The notes below the pieces were generated by a model, which searched no databases, was not told where the DNA came from, and saw only the letters and a program-made list of their open reading frames with translations. A stretch of 64,000 bases of DNA, taken from contig NZ_JAQNDO010000001.1 of NCBI RefSeq assembly GCF_028369105.1, forward strand, positions 6,294,501 through 6,358,500, given 5' to 3'. Source of the DNA: Polyangium mundeleinium. Its GTDB lineage: Bacteria > Myxococcota_A > Polyangia > Polyangiales > Polyangiaceae. Every line of letters begins with the position of its first letter. Position 1 is the first letter of the stretch. Below are positions 17,032 through 29,625 of this stretch, piece by piece. A program made the translations under genes and the position numbers.

Positions 17032-18054
17032 CTACCAGCGAGCGCGCAGTTCCTCGGCCCAGCCGAAGAGGCCGTCGATGATCACGCGCTCGCCCCCGTC
17101 GTCACGCACTTCGCCAGAGAAACGACCGAAGCACTGGTGGATCTCCGCGCCGGCCACGACGAGCGGCACCTTCGTCTGTTTCTCGTGCGTCGGCTGGAAG
17201 TCGAGCCGCACCCGATCAGAGCCTCTCGAGGTGAGCCGCCAGGGCTCGCGATAATCGCGGCGGTCGTACTCGAACCGGACATCCTCGTGGATCTTGTGGA
17301 GCCGGCCGTCGAGGCAGACGCCGTTTTCGGTCGCCCCCGTCCCGTCGGTCCACTTCCCGCCGAATTGCAGGCCGACGACCCGCCCCTCGACGACCCCCGA
17401 CGCCGAAGCCCAGTTCCAGACCGTGTGCGAGGGCCAGACGCCGCGACCAAAATCGAGGCAGCCAAAGGCCTGCTCCTCCGGGCCGAGCCCCTGCTCGACG
17501 CCGTCCACGCGGACGGTCCCGGTCGCGGGGAGCGTGTTTTGCTTCGAGGTGAACTGGAACAACACCTCGCTCCACGGCACCACGACGTTGAGCGTCTCGT
17601 GTCCGGACGGCCGGGCCACGAGCACGTCGGCCTCGACCACGCGCCCGCGGCTCTGGAACCACGTGACGAGGCGCGTGCCGCCGCGCTCCTCGCGAAACGC
17701 GAGCCGGAGCCCGAGCCTTTCGAACACGATATCGCCACCGCCGACCGTATCGGGCAGGGAAAACCCGAGCGCGAGCGGAACCGGGACGACCTTTTCGAGC
17801 TCGCGGCCGGTCTCCCGATCGAGCAGCAGCGCGCTCGCCATGCCGAGGTAGTCGAAGTCGGCATACGTCAGCGCGAGGACGCCGCCGTTCCAGGTGACGC
17901 ACCAGTACTCCCAGCGCTTCCGGCGCCCCCAGGGGCCGCGCAGGTCGCATCGATGCAGGGGCCTCCGCGACCAGCCCTTCGCATCGGGGTTCAGCCGCCC
18001 CTCCGGCGTGCAGAGGGCCACGTCGCCGTCGAGCTCACGAGAATTTCCGCGCAT
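17032..18054 (-). CDS. DUF2804 family protein
   Basis: The protein is 340 residues starting at MRGNSRELDGDVALC. This ATG is preferred because GGAGG lies 8 bp upstream (complement of 18063-18067); the ATG at 18081 has no ribosome site. WGRRKRWEYWCVTW, TYADFDYLGM, FGRGVWPSHTVWNW and QFGGKWTDGTGATENG are hallmark DUF2804 blocks. The family is widespread in bacteria and yeasts and is thought to be all-beta; biochemical role unknown. No signal peptide. It diverges from the Hsp70-like gene across ~100 bp and converges on the membrane protein with a 1-bp gap. Confidence 0.8.
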   Translation of the reverse strand: MRGNSRELDGDVALCTPEGRLNPDAKGWSRRPLHRCDLRGPWGRRKRWEYWCVTWNGGVLALTYADFDYLGMASALLLDRETGRELEKVVPVPLALGFSLPDTVGGGDIVFERLGLRLAFREERGGTRLVTWFQSRGRVVEADVLVARPSGHETLNVVVPWSEVLFQFTSKQNTLPATGTVRVDGVEQGLGPEEQAFGCLDFGRGVWPSHTVWNWASASGVVEGRVVGLQFGGKWTDGTGATENGVCLDGRLHKIHEDVRFEYDRRDYREPWRLTSRGSDRVRLDFQPTHEKQTKVPLVVAGAEIHQCFGRFSGEVRDDGGERVIIDGLFGWAEELRARW

Positions 18055-18158
18055 CCGGAGAGCCTCCACGGATTTTCTCATGGATTTTCTAGCTTGTAAA
18101 GAGGCGCGCGAGGGGCCATATCCCGGGGCCGTCAGGCATCCACCCGGAAGGTCAGTTC

Positions 18159-19448
18159 ATGTCGTCACAATTCAGGCCCGAGGTTTATGCCATCGATTTC
18201 GGCACCACCAATTCACTGCTCGCCGCGGCGAACGCGACGTCGACATGCCCCCCAATCCCCCTCGACGACGCCGCATCCGACCCGACCATCCTGCGCAGCC
18301 TGCTCTTTTTCGGGCAGAACCAGTTCTCCTGCGGCGCAGTGGCCATCCGCGACTTCGTCGCGAGCGGAATGCAAGGGCGGCTCATCCGCTCGATCAAGAA
18401 GTTTCTCCCCGACCGCGGCTTCTCAGGCACGCAGATCGGCCACCGCGTCGTCACCATCGAGGACCTGATCGGCCGCTTCCTGCGAATCATGCGAGATCAC
18501 GCGAACCGCCATTTCAACGCCGAGGTCGATCGCGTGGTGCTGGGGAGGCCAGCCATGTTCTCGCTCGATCCCGTGGAAGACCGGCTCGCCCAGGACCGGC
18601 TCGAACGCGCAGCGCAGAGCGCAGGGTTCTCCGAGGTCACCTTTTGCCCCGAGCCTGTCGCCGCCGCCCACGATTTCGAGCTCGGGCTCGATCGTCCCAT
18701 GACCGTGCTCGTCGCCGATTTCGGCGGCGGAACCTCGGACTACACGGTCGTGCGGATGCGGCCGGAGGGATTCGCCGCCTCCGACGTCCTCTCCCTCGGA
18801 GGCGTGTCCGTGGCCGGCGACGCGCTCGACGGGAGCCTGATGCGCCACAAGATCGCGCGCCATTTCGGCGCAGAGGTGACCTACCAGGTGCCCCTCGGCA
18901 AGAACCTGCTCACAATGCCCCGCGGGATCATGGAGAAGCTCTGCTCGCCGGCAGACATGGCCGTGCTGCAGCACCGGGACATGCTCGCATTCCTGCGAGA
19001 CGTGCAAGCCTGGTCGCTCGGAGACGACGACCAGAAGCGAATGGACCAGCTCCTCTGTCTGGTCGAAGATTCGCTCGCATTCCAGGTATTCGAGGCCATC
19101 GAGCACAGCAAATGCGCACTCTCGGAGGCAACGAAGACCCAGTTCGCCTTCGACTACCCGACGATGAACATCCACGAATGGATCACCCGCGACGAATTCG
19201 AAGCAGGCGCCGAGCGATCGGTAGACGCCATCCTGCGGTCACTCGATCGAACCCTCGAATCAGCAGGGCTCGGCTTCGAAGCCATCGACGTGGTCTGTTG
19301 CACCGGCGGGACAGCGCGCGTCCCACGGCTCGCACGCGCACTCGAAGAGCGGTTCGGGAGCGGAAAGCTCCGCAAGCTGCGGAGTTTTCACTCCGTCGTG
19401 CAGGGGCTCGCCGAACGAGCGCGGCGGCTCGCGCGCGGCCTCGATTGA
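18159..19448 (+). CDS. YegD-like Hsp70-family chaperone
   Basis: This 429-residue actin-fold ATPase carries phosphate-1 YAIDFGTTNSLLA at ~10-22, phosphate-2 VADFGGGTSDYTVV around 186, and adenosine motif CTGGTARVPRLARAL around 383. The substrate-binding and lid regions of DnaK are absent, and length and insertion pattern match YegD (~450 residues). CPEPVAAAHDFELG corresponds to the conserved EPxAAA of Hsp70s. GGAAGG precedes the ATG by ~6 bp. Such proteins are presumed chaperones with no defined client. It stands alone; a repeat arm lies 24 bp after the stop. Confidence 0.82.
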   Translation: MSSQFRPEVYAIDFGTTNSLLAAANATSTCPPIPLDDAASDPTILRSLLFFGQNQFSCGAVAIRDFVASGMQGRLIRSIKKFLPDRGFSGTQIGHRVVTIEDLIGRFLRIMRDHANRHFNAEVDRVVLGRPAMFSLDPVEDRLAQDRLERAAQSAGFSEVTFCPEPVAAAHDFELGLDRPMTVLVADFGGGTSDYTVVRMRPEGFAASDVLSLGGVSVAGDALDGSLMRHKIARHFGAEVTYQVPLGKNLLTMPRGIMEKLCSPADMAVLQHRDMLAFLRDVQAWSLGDDDQKRMDQLLCLVEDSLAFQVFEAIEHSKCALSEATKTQFAFDYPTMNIHEWITRDEFEAGAERSVDAILRSLDRTLESAGLGFEAIDVVCCTGGTARVPRLARALEERFGSGKLRKLRSFHSVVQGLAERARRLARGLD

Positions 19449-19471
19449 GGGATTGTCTCCGCGTAGGCGTC

Positions 19472-19545
19472 GCGCCGGGGCTCTGCCCCGGACCCCGCGG
19501 GGGCTGTCCGCCCAAAGGCCCGGACCAGGCACGGCCCTGAGCACT
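19472..19545 (+). repeat. Solo arm of the hairpin repeat family
   Basis: GCGCCGGGGCTCTGCCCCGG begins the arm, followed by GGGGGCTGTCCGCCC and CCAGGCACGG, matching the left arm at 6.9 kb. The inner AACTGCGC hairpin is absent. Its position right after the Hsp70 stop, with CCGGGG/CCCCGG stems, means it could also act as a terminator. Confidence 0.55.
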
Positions 19546-19549
19546 GGTC

Positions 19550-19702
19550 TCATCTCAAGAGGATGACGATCTCGTAGTCGCCGCCGGCGAACTGGGCCTC
19601 GATCCGGACGAGCGGCGCTCCCCCACCCGCGGGCGCCGGGCTCGCGGGCATCGACGCCACGGCTTTCTCCTCCATCCGAAGCCGGAGGTCGCCCCGCACC
19701 AT
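19550..19702 (-). pseudogene. Short coding remnant (50-residue frame)
   Basis: A frame bounded by stops reads MVRGDLRLRMEEKAV, then a Pro/Ala/Gly linker, then APLVRIEAQFAGGDYEIVIL. The last part looks like a real beta-strand segment, but no ribosome site is seen and the piece is too short to assign. It starts next to a solo repeat arm, so I read it as a gene fragment left after rearrangement. From here to the next gene at 19876 I see only the ribosome-binding site of that gene. Confidence 0.3.
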
Positions 19703-19875
19703 CGACGAGGGGCTTCACCGTCTGGTCCTGGACGCCCGCGCCCCGAAGCCACAGCCCGCCAGGGCCGACGCAAGTTTGCGAGACGCGCTCGCGAACCTGC
19801 GAATTGCCTAGCCGGCGTACTCGTTGGATGGGTTCCCTCGACGTTGGCGTCGGCCGACGCCAGAGGGAGTTGCTC

Positions 19876-21417
19876 GTGCGTACATCGAATCAGGCAGGGG
19901 TGAATGACACGTCGTCTCGGGTGATGACGTTCGTCGGGGCCGCTGTCGCGTGGGCCGCACTCGCCACGAGCGTGGCGGGCTGCGGCATCATCAAAATCTC
20001 GTCACCCGGCGAGGCCGAGAAGAGCCGTTCACGAGACTTCTCGTACGACGGCCCGGAGTGCGCGGAGCGCTCGCGGGACGACTCCGACCGAAGCCAGGTG
20101 GTGAGCAGGATCTGCGATCCGGGCTGGCGATCCAACGCTACGAAGACCATCTTGAACATCGGCAAGCGCCATCAGACGTTCGACGACCGTGTGCCCAGCA
20201 TGCTCGTCGCGGCGTTGCAGACGATCGATTGCAGCCGCGCGTGCGAGAGGAGCCCCCTCGCGCTGGGGATGGCGAGTTATTATGCCGGTATCCTCGACGA
20301 AACCAAGTTGCACGCCGAGCTTTCGTCAATCGATGTGACGGAGCAGGGGCGCGACGCATTCGTCACGCTCGCGATGGCGTCGAAGGCCGACGTCGACGAG
20401 CGTGTGCAAGGCCTCGATTCGCGCCGCCGGCACATGTACGTGGAGGTCCCCGGCGAGGTCATCGCCGCGCGACGCGCATCTTTCGAGCGACACGCCGATC
20501 TGTACCGCGGGCTCGACGAGTACGCTGCGCGCGCCCGCAAGGTGCCGGCATCGAGCGCGGAGGCGGCCGAAATCGAGCGTGGCCTGGTCACGCTCCGCGA
20601 GAAATACTTCGAACGCTGCGAGAGCGGCGAGGCGTGCCGATTCGACCCGTTCGTATACGAGGTGACCCGCGCCCTCGTGCTCCTCCACGTCGTCATGAAG
20701 GACGACATCCGGGCCTATGCCGAGGAAGACATCATCCGCAGCCCCGCGGCCGGACGGAGGAGGTTCGGCGTGGAGGTCGGTTTTGCCGTCTACCAGGCCA
20801 TGCAGGAGGAGCGCAAGGCCGCCGAGGAATACCAGCGGAGCAAGCGCGCAGGCATGGACGCGGCCACGCTGAAGGCGCGCTTCGGAGACCCGCCGCCAAT
20901 CCCGGTCGACCCGGACACCGACTACATGGCGCCGGAGGTGCCGCCGCGCCTGTCGTCCGTCGCTCCCGGCGAGGGCACCTTCGAGATCGAGAGTGGCATC
21001 CTGCGCGCGAAGAAGGATGTCGCCAACAAACCGCGCGGCGCGGACGAGCCGCTCGTCGAGCTCTCGTTCAAGGACAACGTGACGAAGGTGGACATCACGA
21101 GCTGCTACGAGACCAATCGGGTGACCGGGATTCGCTGGGACGCGCGCAATCACGCGCGCCTCGAATTCGAGACCCATTGCGCGATCGTCGGGACCAAAAC
21201 CAACGTCGAGAAGATCCCTTCGGTGCTCGTCCCCAGGTCCGAGGCGGCGAAACTCGAGCCCGGAGAGCTCGTGATTTCCGCCATCGCCCCCGGCTCACGC
21301 GTTGGAGTGGTCGTTCGCGCAGAGACGCCCGTCAAGGACCCGGCCAAAGGCAAGGCGAAGACCACGCCCGTGGTACAGGTCCGCGGTCATCGCGTGCATA
21401 CTCGACAGGGCACGTAG
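19876..21417 (+). CDS. Lipoprotein of unknown function
   Basis: The protein has 513 residues from a GTG. GAGGGAG at 19864-19870 is 5 bp upstream, which decides this start over the in-frame codons at 19804, 19828 and 19924. A hydrophilic ~16-residue n-region precedes MTFVGAAVAWAALATSVAGC with a lipobox (Cys ~36). The mature part is mostly charged and helical, with conserved-looking cysteines (PECAERSR, SRICDPGW, TIDCSRACER, ESGEACRFDPF). The last ~150 residues are beta-rich (LVELSFKDNVTKVDITSCYE in part). It recalls myxobacterial lipoproteins of unknown role; no family recognised. It stands alone. Confidence 0.65.
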   Translation: MRTSNQAGVNDTSSRVMTFVGAAVAWAALATSVAGCGIIKISSPGEAEKSRSRDFSYDGPECAERSRDDSDRSQVVSRICDPGWRSNATKTILNIGKRHQTFDDRVPSMLVAALQTIDCSRACERSPLALGMASYYAGILDETKLHAELSSIDVTEQGRDAFVTLAMASKADVDERVQGLDSRRRHMYVEVPGEVIAARRASFERHADLYRGLDEYAARARKVPASSAEAAEIERGLVTLREKYFERCESGEACRFDPFVYEVTRALVLLHVVMKDDIRAYAEEDIIRSPAAGRRRFGVEVGFAVYQAMQEERKAAEEYQRSKRAGMDAATLKARFGDPPPIPVDPDTDYMAPEVPPRLSSVAPGEGTFEIESGILRAKKDVANKPRGADEPLVELSFKDNVTKVDITSCYETNRVTGIRWDARNHARLEFETHCAIVGTKTNVEKIPSVLVPRSEAAKLEPGELVISAIAPGSRVGVVVRAETPVKDPAKGKAKTTPVVQVRGHRVHTRQGT

Positions 21418-21419
21418 GC

Positions 21420-21600
21420 AATGGCCCAGGCGCCACAATCGTGAGCTTGTGAACGAGTCGGCGCCGTAGCGAGCCCCCGTTCGCCCGCTCTCATCACGGT
21501 CGATCAGCACCAGCCCCTTCGCCCCCATGGCCCATACATGGTCCTCGCTCGGCCCAGCAATCGCCGTGATTGTGTCCGTCGCAAGCTCCCTTCTCCACGG
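21420..21600 (-). pseudogene. Fragment of a beta-propeller (BNR/RCC1-like) protein gene
   Basis: One blade is readable: RRELATDTITAIAGPSEDHV followed by WAMGAKGLVLIDRDESG. This pattern (I-x-A-I-A-G-x-x-x-x-x-V-W-A-x-G) is common in myxobacterial secreted propellers. It lacks a start, a signal and further blades. It is bounded on one side by the end of the lipoprotein gene and on the other by a truncated repeat arm at 21622, so it is a remnant. No other gene lies between 21418 and 22458. Confidence 0.5.
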
Positions 21601-21621
21601 CGGCTTGCGGTGAGACCAATG

Positions 21622-21902
21622 CTCAGGGCACGGCCTGGACCGGGGATGGAAGAACTGCGCTCCGCGCAGTTCTTCCAACGGGCCGGTGGCAAGACCCTGG
21701 AGGGGGGTCTCAACCTGGCGACGGGTGCGCCGCCGGTTGGACCTGCAGCGCCGCGGTTTCTGTTGGCAGGGTCGTCGGCGGTCTTGCCAGCGGCCGTTCG
21801 ATGAACTGCGCGGAGCGCAGTTCATCGTCTTGGGTCCAGCGCCTCGCTGGTCCGGGTCCCGGGGCGGACAGCCCCGGGTGGGGCCTGGGGCAACGCCCCA
21901 GC
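21622..21902 (+). repeat. Hairpin repeat copy with truncated left arm
   Basis: The left arm is cut to its last ~20 nt (CAGGGCACGGCCTGGACC). Then follow hairpin 21647-21677 (TGGAAGAACTGCGC, loop TCC), core, hairpin 21799-21827 (CGATGAACTGCGC, loop GGA) and a complete right arm 21834-21902. It is colinear with the 6.9 kb copy. Confidence 0.75.
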
Positions 21903-22426
21903 GCGGCGCGTCCGGGTCCCCGCCGAAGGCCCTGCATCCACGCAAGATCGCTATCCCTCCCCGCGGAGGGCCTCCTGCCGCGCCGCAACCCGGTCCCCGT
22001 CCGCGTGCCCGTCGACCTTGGGCGCCGTGACCCGCCGCTCCCCGGGCGCGCCCTCCGCCCTGCGGTGCCGCAGGAGGCGATCCGCGCTCACCCGCACCCG
22101 AAAGGCGGCGCCGCGGCTCGAAAACCCTGCCCTGGCGTCACTGACCTGCGGCGCGGCAAACCTCCCTCCGTTCAGCCGTCTCCTCTTCGATGGCGCCGCA
22201 GGTCCCCGAGCGCGCGCTGCGCCCTCCATCCTGCAGCGCTGGCAGGCGCACGTTGCCCGTTGACCCCGCAGCACCGCGCTCTTGACTGGCAGGGTCGCCG
22301 CCGGTCTTGACCCTGGCTGTTCGATGAACTGCGCATTGCGCAGTTCATCGATCCCCGGTCCAGGCCGTGCCTGGTCCGGGTGCAGGGGCGGATAGCCCCT
22401 GCTGGGGCCTGGGGCAAAGCCCCAGC
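21903..22426 (+). repeat. Repeat spacer plus right half-copy of the hairpin repeat
   Basis: It matches 7238-7760 in order and content: the ~340-nt spacer (CCCTGCATCCACGCAAGATCG near its start), then core, hairpin 22322-22350 (CGATGAACTGCGC, loop ATT) and right arm 22357-22426. Together with the preceding copy this makes an ~800-nt block present twice in the window. Confidence 0.65.
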
Positions 22427-22458
22427 TCCGCGCCCCCAACTCGAGACCCCTCCTCAGC

Positions 22459-23487
22459 TCAGCCGAAGAGGGGATGAAGCGGAACGAACCCGAGATAGGC
22501 CTTGGCTGCCACGGGTTCGCCTGGCGCGAGGATGAGCTTGATCCCGAGCGTGGTCGACACGGGGCTTGCCACGCGGTGGCTGGGGAGGGCGAGACGCGCG
22601 AAGGGTGGGAATTCGAGGAGTGCGTCGCGTTTGCCCGGTGTACATGCGCCTCGGGCGACGAGGTCGTCGAGGAGGGGACGCCAGCGGGGGTCGCCGGGGA
22701 CATGATGCAGCTCGAGGCCGAGGGTCGGCAGGACGCTGGCGTTGACGTCCAGGTGAAAGCCGAGCCGCGTGTCCTCGGGGACCAGGGTGGCGAGGAGCGA
22801 ATCGAGCTGCGTGTGCTCGCTGGGCCATTCGATCTGGTCGAGATAGGCTGGGAGCTCGTCCCGGGGGATCGTCGCGACGAGACGGAGCGCGTCGAGGCCA
22901 CGGGAATCGAGGGGCGCGACGTGGAGCACGCGGCCTCGACGGGGCAATCGTTTGACGACACGAACTGCCGTGTCGTATGTGGCGCATGGGAGCGGATGCT
23001 CGAGGAGGAGGGAGGTTGCGCGGTCGAGGAGGTCGAGACAGACGGCGCGCCCTCGTTCGTCCTGCTCCTCCGGCGGCTGCTCCTCGCTGATGTGCCGCTC
23101 GATGCAGGGGAATGGGAGGGGCCGCGGCGCGGCGCCGGGCTCGCCTTTCACGTCGAATTCGAGCCACAGGGCAGGGACCTCGGCGTGGAGCAGGGATGCG
23201 GGCTCGGCCCATTCCTGGCAGAAATCGAGCACGCCGCGCCAGGCCGGCGTGCCCCGGGCGGGCGCGTCGCGCAAGAGGGCCCGATGCCCATCCGCGCGCG
23301 CGAGCAGATACATGAGGAAATCGACGCGCGTGGTTTCGTCGAGACGGCATTCGAGGGCGATGCCGGAGGCGGCCTTCGGCAGCCCTCGCGTGACGGCCTG
23401 GACCGCGCTCCGGGCGGAGGAGACGAAGAGCGCCTCGGGGACGAGGGGCGCGACGAGGTCGAGTGTCGCGTCGGGCGCGACGATCAC
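22459..23487 (-). CDS. Conserved-looking protein of unknown function, last gene of kinase operon
   Basis: The protein has 342 residues from a GTG that overlaps the preceding stop by four bases (GTGA), a sign of translational coupling. It has no signal or membrane span. Recognisable blocks are LRLVATIPRDELPAYLDQIEWP at ~225 (in part), LGFHLDVNASVLPTLGLELH, RWRPLLDDLVARGACTP, and a final beta strand with AAKAYLGFVPLHPLFG. The K-x-Y-L strand ending recalls bacterial ABBA-type or RiPP-associated proteins, but I would not assign a function on that. Its coupling to a LigA-like small protein suggests they act together. The 3' end abuts a repeat block. Confidence 0.5.
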   Translation of the reverse strand: MIVAPDATLDLVAPLVPEALFVSSARSAVQAVTRGLPKAASGIALECRLDETTRVDFLMYLLARADGHRALLRDAPARGTPAWRGVLDFCQEWAEPASLLHAEVPALWLEFDVKGEPGAAPRPLPFPCIERHISEEQPPEEQDERGRAVCLDLLDRATSLLLEHPLPCATYDTAVRVVKRLPRRGRVLHVAPLDSRGLDALRLVATIPRDELPAYLDQIEWPSEHTQLDSLLATLVPEDTRLGFHLDVNASVLPTLGLELHHVPGDPRWRPLLDDLVARGACTPGKRDALLEFPPFARLALPSHRVASPVSTTLGIKLILAPGEPVAAKAYLGFVPLHPLFG

Positions 23488-24035
23488 GGCTTGCCTCCCT
23501 TCGACACACCCCGGAGCTCGAAGCCGAGCTGGAGGTTCTCCAGGTCCCGCGGCGCGACGAGGTCCCGCCGGGGATTGGAGAAGGCCCAGTAGACGCCCTG
23601 GGGCGCGTTTGGAGGGAGGGCGAAACGCAGGGTGACCTTTTCCCCGCCGGGCGTGATCTCCACTTGCCCGATCTCCCCTCGAATGTGGGTCGCTCCGTGC
23701 CGCAGCTCGCATTGCGTGAACGCGCCCTCGAGCTTGGTTCCGAAAATGGTGAGGAGAAGCTCGCCGTCCCCGGGCTCCCAGAAGAAGCCGGTCACCGTTT
23801 GTCGGCCGTAGACCCAGGGCAATGGCGTCGGCGCGAGCATCATCGTGCGGGGTCTCCCTCGCCCCGTCTCGTCCGATAATGCTTCGAGGATACGACGCGG
23901 ATCCTTCGACAGCAAAAGCGCCTTCTCCTCCGACGAGAGATCCTGCCGCTGGGATACGACCGCGACCGGATCCCGCCGGTAAGCCTCCTGGATGTCCGGA
24001 TCCTGCGCCAGGCTCATGATGAACGCGAGCAGCAT
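23484..24035 (-). CDS. Small protein with LigA-like N-terminal domain and beta-sandwich C-terminus
   Basis: The protein has 183 residues. GGGGGAGG lies just upstream of the ATG (complement of ~24041-24048), fixing this start. Residues ~1-55 (MSLAQDPDIQEAYRRDP, LSSEEKALLLSKDPRRIL) resemble the helical LigA-type domain of extradiol dioxygenase small subunits, which also occurs in small non-catalytic proteins and some peptide leaders. Residues ~70-183 are beta-rich with an Ig/IPT-like look (GELLLTIFGTKLEGAF, VEITPGGEKVTLRFALPPNA). It lies 35 bp after the FG-GAP gene and overlaps the next gene by 4 bp. Function unknown; the LigA likeness is by eye. Confidence 0.5.
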   Translation of the reverse strand: MLLAFIMSLAQDPDIQEAYRRDPVAVVSQRQDLSSEEKALLLSKDPRRILEALSDETGRGRPRTMMLAPTPLPWVYGRQTVTGFFWEPGDGELLLTIFGTKLEGAFTQCELRHGATHIRGEIGQVEITPGGEKVTLRFALPPNAPQGVYWAFSNPRRDLVAPRDLENLQLGFELRGVSKGGKP

Positions 24036-24070
24036 GTGTGCCTCCCCCTCCGCTTCGAAGAAGCGAACCG

Positions 24071-25681
24071 TCAGCGCGCGTGATGGTAAAAGACGTAATT
24101 GGAATCCATGGTGCTCGCGAGGGCGATGTCCGGCGCCGGCGAATGCGTGTAGCGGACGCGGATCCGCTCCCCGGGCGAGAGGCGCCGCGCGAAGGAGATC
24201 CAGTTGTCGCCGGGGACCACGACATACGCGCCGCGACCGAGGAGAGCGCCGTCGCGGCGTACGTCGAGGATCTCCTCGACGTGCTGCGCCGAGAGCGTCA
24301 AGCCCGCCTGCGGCTTTTCGATGGCGAAGGACTCGACAGCCTCGGTGAACCCGCTCCGATCGAGATCCGCCACGGCAATCGCCTCGCCGACGCCGCATGT
24401 GCTGGACGACCACGCGGGGCTCGTTTCGAAGGCACGCGACGTCCCCAGGAACAGCAAGAGCGGCGCGCCATACCCGTAAAACTGCGGACCCCACCGGCTC
24501 GCGAGGAGATCGAGCGCGCCGTCGCCGTTCACGTCCGCGAGGCGGACGCCCGCGCCCCAGCCCGAGGTGTCCGAGGTCCAGATGGGATCGGCGCTGGAAA
24601 AAGGCCAGTAGGCCATCAGGCGCGAATCGCTGCCCATGCCGCTCGCGCAGCTCTCGGGCGGGGGCAGACTCGGGTAGAGGTTGCCCACGTAGGCACGGGG
24701 CGTCTCCGGCGGGCGCGCCGGCGCGAGGTCGTCGGGCGGAACGATGTCCTTGTAATGGTCGTTGTAGAACGTGACGATCCCCTGGCGACCGCCGATCGTC
24801 CCCACGTCGACGAAGAGCGGAAGGCCGCGCTCGACGCGAGCGGTCCAGGAGGCGACCGTGCCGAGGTTGACCTTGCCGTCCTCGCCCCGCGCCCCCCGAT
24901 ACACCGGGAGCCCCCGCGCGGCGACGAGGAGATCGAGGAATCCGTCGCCGTCGATGTCCGCGAATTTCGGGGTGAGCGCGTGCATGCGCGCGCGGGATGT
25001 CCATGCGGGCCTACGCGACAGCTTGCCTCCGTCGTTTGCATAGATCCGCACGCGCCCAGGCTCGGGTTTGGGCTCGAGGTCGGGCTCGGTGCTGGGCTCG
25101 AAGGCCACGCCGACGGCGAGATCGAGGTCGCCGTCGCCGTCGTAATCGCCGAGCGCGGCGCCGAAGCTCGAAAACGTATCCTCCGTGCGAAAGCTGGGCG
25201 TCCGTTCGAGGGTGCCGCCGCGATTGAAGTAGACCTTCGCGTACCCCCGCGTATCCGCGTCGATCCAGGGGCCCACCGTGACCGCGACGTCGACGAATCC
25301 GTCGAGATCGATGTCGCCCACGGCGACGCCCGCATGAAAATCCTCGTCGTCAGAGGACCAGCTCGGCTCGCTCGGGAAGCCGCCCCGGCCGTCGTTCCGA
25401 TACACGGTCACGGGGCGCCGCGCCAGGTCGTTTCCATTGGCGACGACGAGATCCTTGAACCCGTCGCCGTCGATGTCCGCGAGGGCGGCCCCGAGGGAGT
25501 GCATGTTCGTGTCGGCGGAGCGATACCCCGGCTCCGCTGGATAAGGAGGCGCGGCCCGCGGAGGTCTCTGCGTGACGTCGCCGCCAGGCGGTGGCCCGGA
25601 AGGAGCCGTCACGAAGAGCGCTCCGACGAGCGAGAAGCACACCAATCCTACCCCGATCCTGGTCGCGGTGCCCCATCCCAT
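24071..25681 (-). CDS. Exported FG-GAP/VCBS-repeat protein
   Basis: The protein has 536 residues. GAGGGAG ~8 bp before the ATG supports MGWGTATRIG as the start. A single hydrophobic segment (residues ~8-25) acts as signal or anchor. Calcium-loop repeats are spaced along the chain: DIDGDGFKDL, DIDLDGFVDV, DYDGDGDLDL, DIDGDGFLDL, DVNGDGALDL and a degenerate DLDRSGFTEA, the pattern of a seven-bladed integrin-alpha-like propeller. The last ~90 residues form a different domain (NWISFARRLSPGERIRVRYT) resembling an ASPIC/UnbV-type tail. It starts 13 bp after the kinase stop, so it is in that operon. Probably a surface or extracellular binding protein. Confidence 0.75.
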   Translation of the reverse strand: MGWGTATRIGVGLVCFSLVGALFVTAPSGPPPGGDVTQRPPRAAPPYPAEPGYRSADTNMHSLGAALADIDGDGFKDLVVANGNDLARRPVTVYRNDGRGGFPSEPSWSSDDEDFHAGVAVGDIDLDGFVDVAVTVGPWIDADTRGYAKVYFNRGGTLERTPSFRTEDTFSSFGAALGDYDGDGDLDLAVGVAFEPSTEPDLEPKPEPGRVRIYANDGGKLSRRPAWTSRARMHALTPKFADIDGDGFLDLLVAARGLPVYRGARGEDGKVNLGTVASWTARVERGLPLFVDVGTIGGRQGIVTFYNDHYKDIVPPDDLAPARPPETPRAYVGNLYPSLPPPESCASGMGSDSRLMAYWPFSSADPIWTSDTSGWGAGVRLADVNGDGALDLLASRWGPQFYGYGAPLLLFLGTSRAFETSPAWSSSTCGVGEAIAVADLDRSGFTEAVESFAIEKPQAGLTLSAQHVEEILDVRRDGALLGRGAYVVVPGDNWISFARRLSPGERIRVRYTHSPAPDIALASTMDSNYVFYHHAR

Positions 25682-25694
25682 CGCTTTCGCTCCC

Positions 25695-29522
<3,828 letters not shown>

Positions 29523-29625
29523 CCGGCAGGACCCGCGAATTCACGCGGCCACGTCGGCCGGCCCGGCGCCCGAACTTCGCCCATCGACCCTCGCGCGGCG
29601 ATCGACAAGATTGTTGGATAACAAC

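Noticed and set aside
22459-24035. RiPP precursor and modifying enzyme
   Set aside because: The LigA-like protein has a full beta domain instead of a short core peptide, and the 342-residue partner matches no known RiPP enzyme by eye; kept only as a hypothesis.
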